Below, piece after piece: positions 62,227 through 64,000 of a DNA stretch of 64,000 nucleotides; within the stretch, counting starts at the first letter, position 1; every line of letters begins with the position of its first letter. Below the pieces are notes generated by a model. It was not told the origin of the DNA. It made no database searches and was given only the letters and a program-made list of their open reading frames with translations. The stretch is from positions 1 through 64,000 of the forward strand of contig QQUU01000136.1 in assembly GCA_003385605.1 (NCBI GenBank), read 5' to 3'. The position numbers were made by a program, and so were the translations under genes. Source of the stretch: Bacteroidota bacterium (GTDB taxonomy: Bacteria; Bacteroidota; Bacteroidia; Flavobacteriales; Schleiferiaceae).

Positions 62227-62238
62227 GGATTATTTTTG
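62209..62238 (+). promoter_or_regulatory. pdhA promoter (TTTG, 18 bp, TATTTTTG)
   Basis: TTTG (62209-62212) and an exact TATTTTTG box (62231-62238) separated by 18 bp are the best full match to the Bacteroidota promoter consensus in the window. The box ends 21 nt before the pdhA ATG. Confidence 0.66.
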
Positions 62239-62259
62239 TCGCACTAAACACATCTGACA

Positions 62260-63255
62260 ATGGCAAAAAAGCGCATTACAAAAGCGACCTACCTTAAGTG
62301 GTACGAGGACATGCTCTTCTGGAGAAAGTTTGAAGACATGTCTGCAGCATTGTACATCCAACAAAAAATTCGTGGATTCTTGCACTTGTATAATGGACAA
62401 GAGGCTGTTTTGGCCGGTTCAGCATTTGCAATGGAAAAAGGTGATAAGATGATCACTGCCTACCGTAACCACGTTCAACCAATCGCTTTGGGTGAAGATC
62501 CAAGACGCATTATGGCGGAACTAATGGGTAAGGTAACAGGTACCTCACGTGGTAAGGGTGGTTCTATGCACATGTTCTCTCCGGAACTTGGTTTCTGGGG
62601 CGGTCACGGTATCGTTGGTGGACAGATTCCACTAGGCGCAGGATTAGCTTTTGCAGATAAGTACAACGGCAAAAAGAACGTAACGCTTACCTACATGGGT
62701 GATGGTGCAATCCGTCAGGGCTCTTGGCACGAAACTGCCAACCTAGCGATGTTGTGGCAATTGCCTGTAGTCTTCATTGTTGAGAACAACGGTTACGCCA
62801 TGGGTACTTCGGTAGAGCGTACAGCGAACCACACCGACATCCATAAATTGGGTGAAGGTTATGAAATGCCAAACCGTGCAGTAGATGGTATGGACCCTAT
62901 TGCTGTTTATGATGCGGTTCATGAAGCAATGGAGCGCGCGCGCAAGGGCGATGGACCGACACTTTTGGAAATCCGTACGTACCGTTACAAAGGACACTCA
63001 ATGTCTGATCCTCAGAAATACAGAACCAAAGATGAGGTTGCAGAATACCAAGCAAAAGATCCTATCACACTTTGTTTGAATAAAATCAAGGAAAAGAAAT
63101 GGGCGACCGACGCAGAGATTGAAGAAATCAACCAACGCGTTAAGGATTTGGTGAAGGAATGTGTTGACTTCGCTGAAGCTAGTGACTTCCCAGATGCTTC
63201 TGAAGTATACCAAGGCGTATACGCTCAGGAAGATTACCCATTCATTAAAGACTAA
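62260..63255 (+). CDS. pdhA: Pyruvate dehydrogenase E1 component, alpha subunit
   Basis: The 331-residue thiamine-diphosphate enzyme subunit starts pyruvate decarboxylation to acetyl-CoA. Motifs: RGFLHLYNGQEAV, GTSRGKGGSMHMF, the ThDP motif GDGAIRQG through ENNGYAMGTSV, and the phosphorylation-loop-like RYKGHSMSDPQKYR. The beta subunit gene is not in the window. E3 (lpdA) is at 3.3 kb and E2 (pdhC) starts 8 bp downstream. Confidence 0.95.
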   Translation: MAKKRITKATYLKWYEDMLFWRKFEDMSAALYIQQKIRGFLHLYNGQEAVLAGSAFAMEKGDKMITAYRNHVQPIALGEDPRRIMAELMGKVTGTSRGKGGSMHMFSPELGFWGGHGIVGGQIPLGAGLAFADKYNGKKNVTLTYMGDGAIRQGSWHETANLAMLWQLPVVFIVENNGYAMGTSVERTANHTDIHKLGEGYEMPNRAVDGMDPIAVYDAVHEAMERARKGDGPTLLEIRTYRYKGHSMSDPQKYRTKDEVAEYQAKDPITLCLNKIKEKKWATDAEIEEINQRVKDLVKECVDFAEASDFPDASEVYQGVYAQEDYPFIKD

Positions 63256-63263
63256 TAGGAATT

Positions 63264-64000
63264 ATGGCTATTGTAATTAACATGCCGCGTCTCTCGGATA
63301 CAATGACCGAGGGTGTTGTCGCAAAATGGCACAAAAGTGTAGGTGATAAAGTAAGCGAAGGTGATTTGCTTGCTGAAATCGAAACTGACAAAGCAACGAT
63401 GGAATTCGAAGCATTCCCTGGTCAAGAGGGAACTCTTCTATACATCGGAACGGGTGAGGGAGAAATGTCTCCTGTAGATACAGTTTTGGCTATTCTAGGT
63501 GATGAAGGCGAAGATATCGAAGCGTTGAAAGGCGGTTCAGCTCCAGCAGCTGATGCTCCAGCAGAGGAAGCTGCCCCAGCGCCAGCTCCAGAAGCGGCTC
63601 CAGCTCCGGCTCCTGCACCTGCTGCAGCTCCAGCTCCAGCTGCTCCGGCACCAGCACCTGTTGCTGCCGCACCGGCAGACGGCTCAGTGAAAGCATCTCC
63701 ACTTGCTAGAAAATTAGCAGCAGAGAAAGGCATCGATCTTAACATGCTTCAAGGTTCAGGTGATAACGGTCGTATCGTTAAGCGCGATGTAGATTCGTTT
63801 AACCCTGCCTACCATACTTCAGTACAACCGGGTGTGGCTGCTGCTCCTTCTGTTCCAGCAGGCGTAGAGAACTTTACGGATACCCCTGTAAGTCAGATGA
63901 GAAAAGTGATTGCGAAGCGTTTGAGCGAAAGCAAGAACACTGCGCCTCACTTCTACATTACTATGGATATTGACATGGACAATGCTATTGCAGCAAGAAA
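63264..64000 (+). CDS. pdhC: Pyruvate dehydrogenase E2 component, partial (runs off the right edge)
   Basis: The open frame from ATG 63264 continues past the end of the window; about 245 residues are visible. The first domain is lipoyl-binding (Lys43 in ETDKATMEFEAF); next comes a long Ala/Pro linker (about 92-140), then a peripheral-subunit-binding domain (ASPLARKLAAEKGID with GSGDNGRIVKRDV), and the start of the catalytic domain (SQMRKVIAKRLSESKN). E2 passes the acetyl group to CoA and forms the core of the complex. It is co-transcribed with pdhA. Confidence 0.93.
   Translation, partial: MAIVINMPRLSDTMTEGVVAKWHKSVGDKVSEGDLLAEIETDKATMEFEAFPGQEGTLLYIGTGEGEMSPVDTVLAILGDEGEDIEALKGGSAPAADAPAEEAAPAPAPEAAPAPAPAPAAAPAPAAPAPAPVAAAPADGSVKASPLARKLAAEKGIDLNMLQGSGDNGRIVKRDVDSFNPAYHTSVQPGVAAAPSVPAGVENFTDTPVSQMRKVIAKRLSESKNTAPHFYITMDIDMDNAIAAR
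63541..63680 (+). repeat. Low-complexity Ala/Pro-coding tract in pdhC
   Basis: Short repeats of GCTCCAGC type units encode the flexible Ala/Pro linker of E2. The antisense frame is open here for the same reason and is not a gene. Confidence 0.7.

Noticed and set aside
63422-63745. Open frame of 107 residues on the minus strand, Ala/Gly-rich
   Set aside because: It is the antisense of the Ala/Pro linker of pdhC. GC-rich repeated codons leave no stops, and there is no start signal or homology.
1-64000. tRNA or rRNA genes
   Set aside because: Gaps between genes are mostly under 100 bp and none shows a cloverleaf with a TTCGA-type T arm. None is supported.

Overview
The window reads as chromosomal DNA of a member of the Bacteroidota, most likely the order Flavobacteriales. 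The evidence is a type IX secretion / gliding block (gldJ, a porP/sprF-like gene, porU, porV), a TonB-dependent receptor with an N-terminal carboxypeptidase-regulatory-like domain, the DUF3098 gene between ftsX and uppP, and promoters of the TAnnTTTG type instead of a sigma70 -10 box. The family cannot be fixed from sequence alone. No rRNA, tRNA, CRISPR array, insertion sequence or prophage was found, and no gene-free stretch exceeds about 205 bp.

Layout. 0-3.3 kb: acpH, purS and pssA leftward, divergent from lnt. 3.3-9.2 kb: lpdA, pabB, tilS, dsbD. 9.2-11 kb: a small YopX-like protein and tyrS. 11-18.1 kb, leftward: a secreted unknown, a LuxE-like adenylating enzyme, a large TonB-dependent receptor and a duplicated beta-helix-like lipoprotein. 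18.1-20 kb: an operator-rich intergenic region and a PhoB/PhoR-like two-component pair. 20-22.3 kb: a tryptophan-dioxygenase-family gene and an M23-type protein. 22.4-29.8 kb: leuS (leftward), then ftsX, DUF3098, uppP, truB, an unknown membrane protein (leftward) and queA. 29.8-37.3 kb: a glycosyltransferase (leftward) and radC, then a tightly overlapping operon (alpha/alpha-toroid protein, AAC(3)-like acetyltransferase, SDR, polysaccharide-deacetylase-like protein, FemAB/GNAT-like protein, yjjG) that looks like glycan-modification machinery. 37.3-41.2 kb: five overlapping genes for exported proteins (two DUF4214-like lipoproteins, a Tat-exported DUF1501-like protein, a c-type-heme lipoprotein, a small lipoprotein). 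This is the least explained block and the best candidate for an undescribed system. 41.3-44.9 kb: pirin, rlmN and a divergent YifB/ComM-like ATPase. 44.9-52.4 kb, leftward: a secreted unknown, folC, tonB, exbD, exbB, nhaD, an amino-acid dehydrogenase and anmK. 52.4-54.8 kb: an acyl-CoA dehydrogenase facing murF. 54.9-62.2 kb: gldJ and porP/sprF leftward, porU and porV rightward. 62.2-64 kb: pdhA and the start of pdhC, which runs off the right edge.

How the parts fit. The lipoprotein and receptor lie opposite a PhoB/PhoR-like pair, with seven TTAACA-like hexamers at 11-bp pitch between them, which suggests a phosphate-starvation-type module. Several promoters place the TAnnTTTG box only 4-5 nt before the start codon, which predicts leaderless or nearly leaderless mRNAs and corrects several gene starts (pssA, lnt, the TDO-like gene, porU). 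ExbB-ExbD-TonB can energise the receptor. PorU and PorV belong to the type IX attachment complex, and GldJ is a gliding/T9SS lipoprotein.
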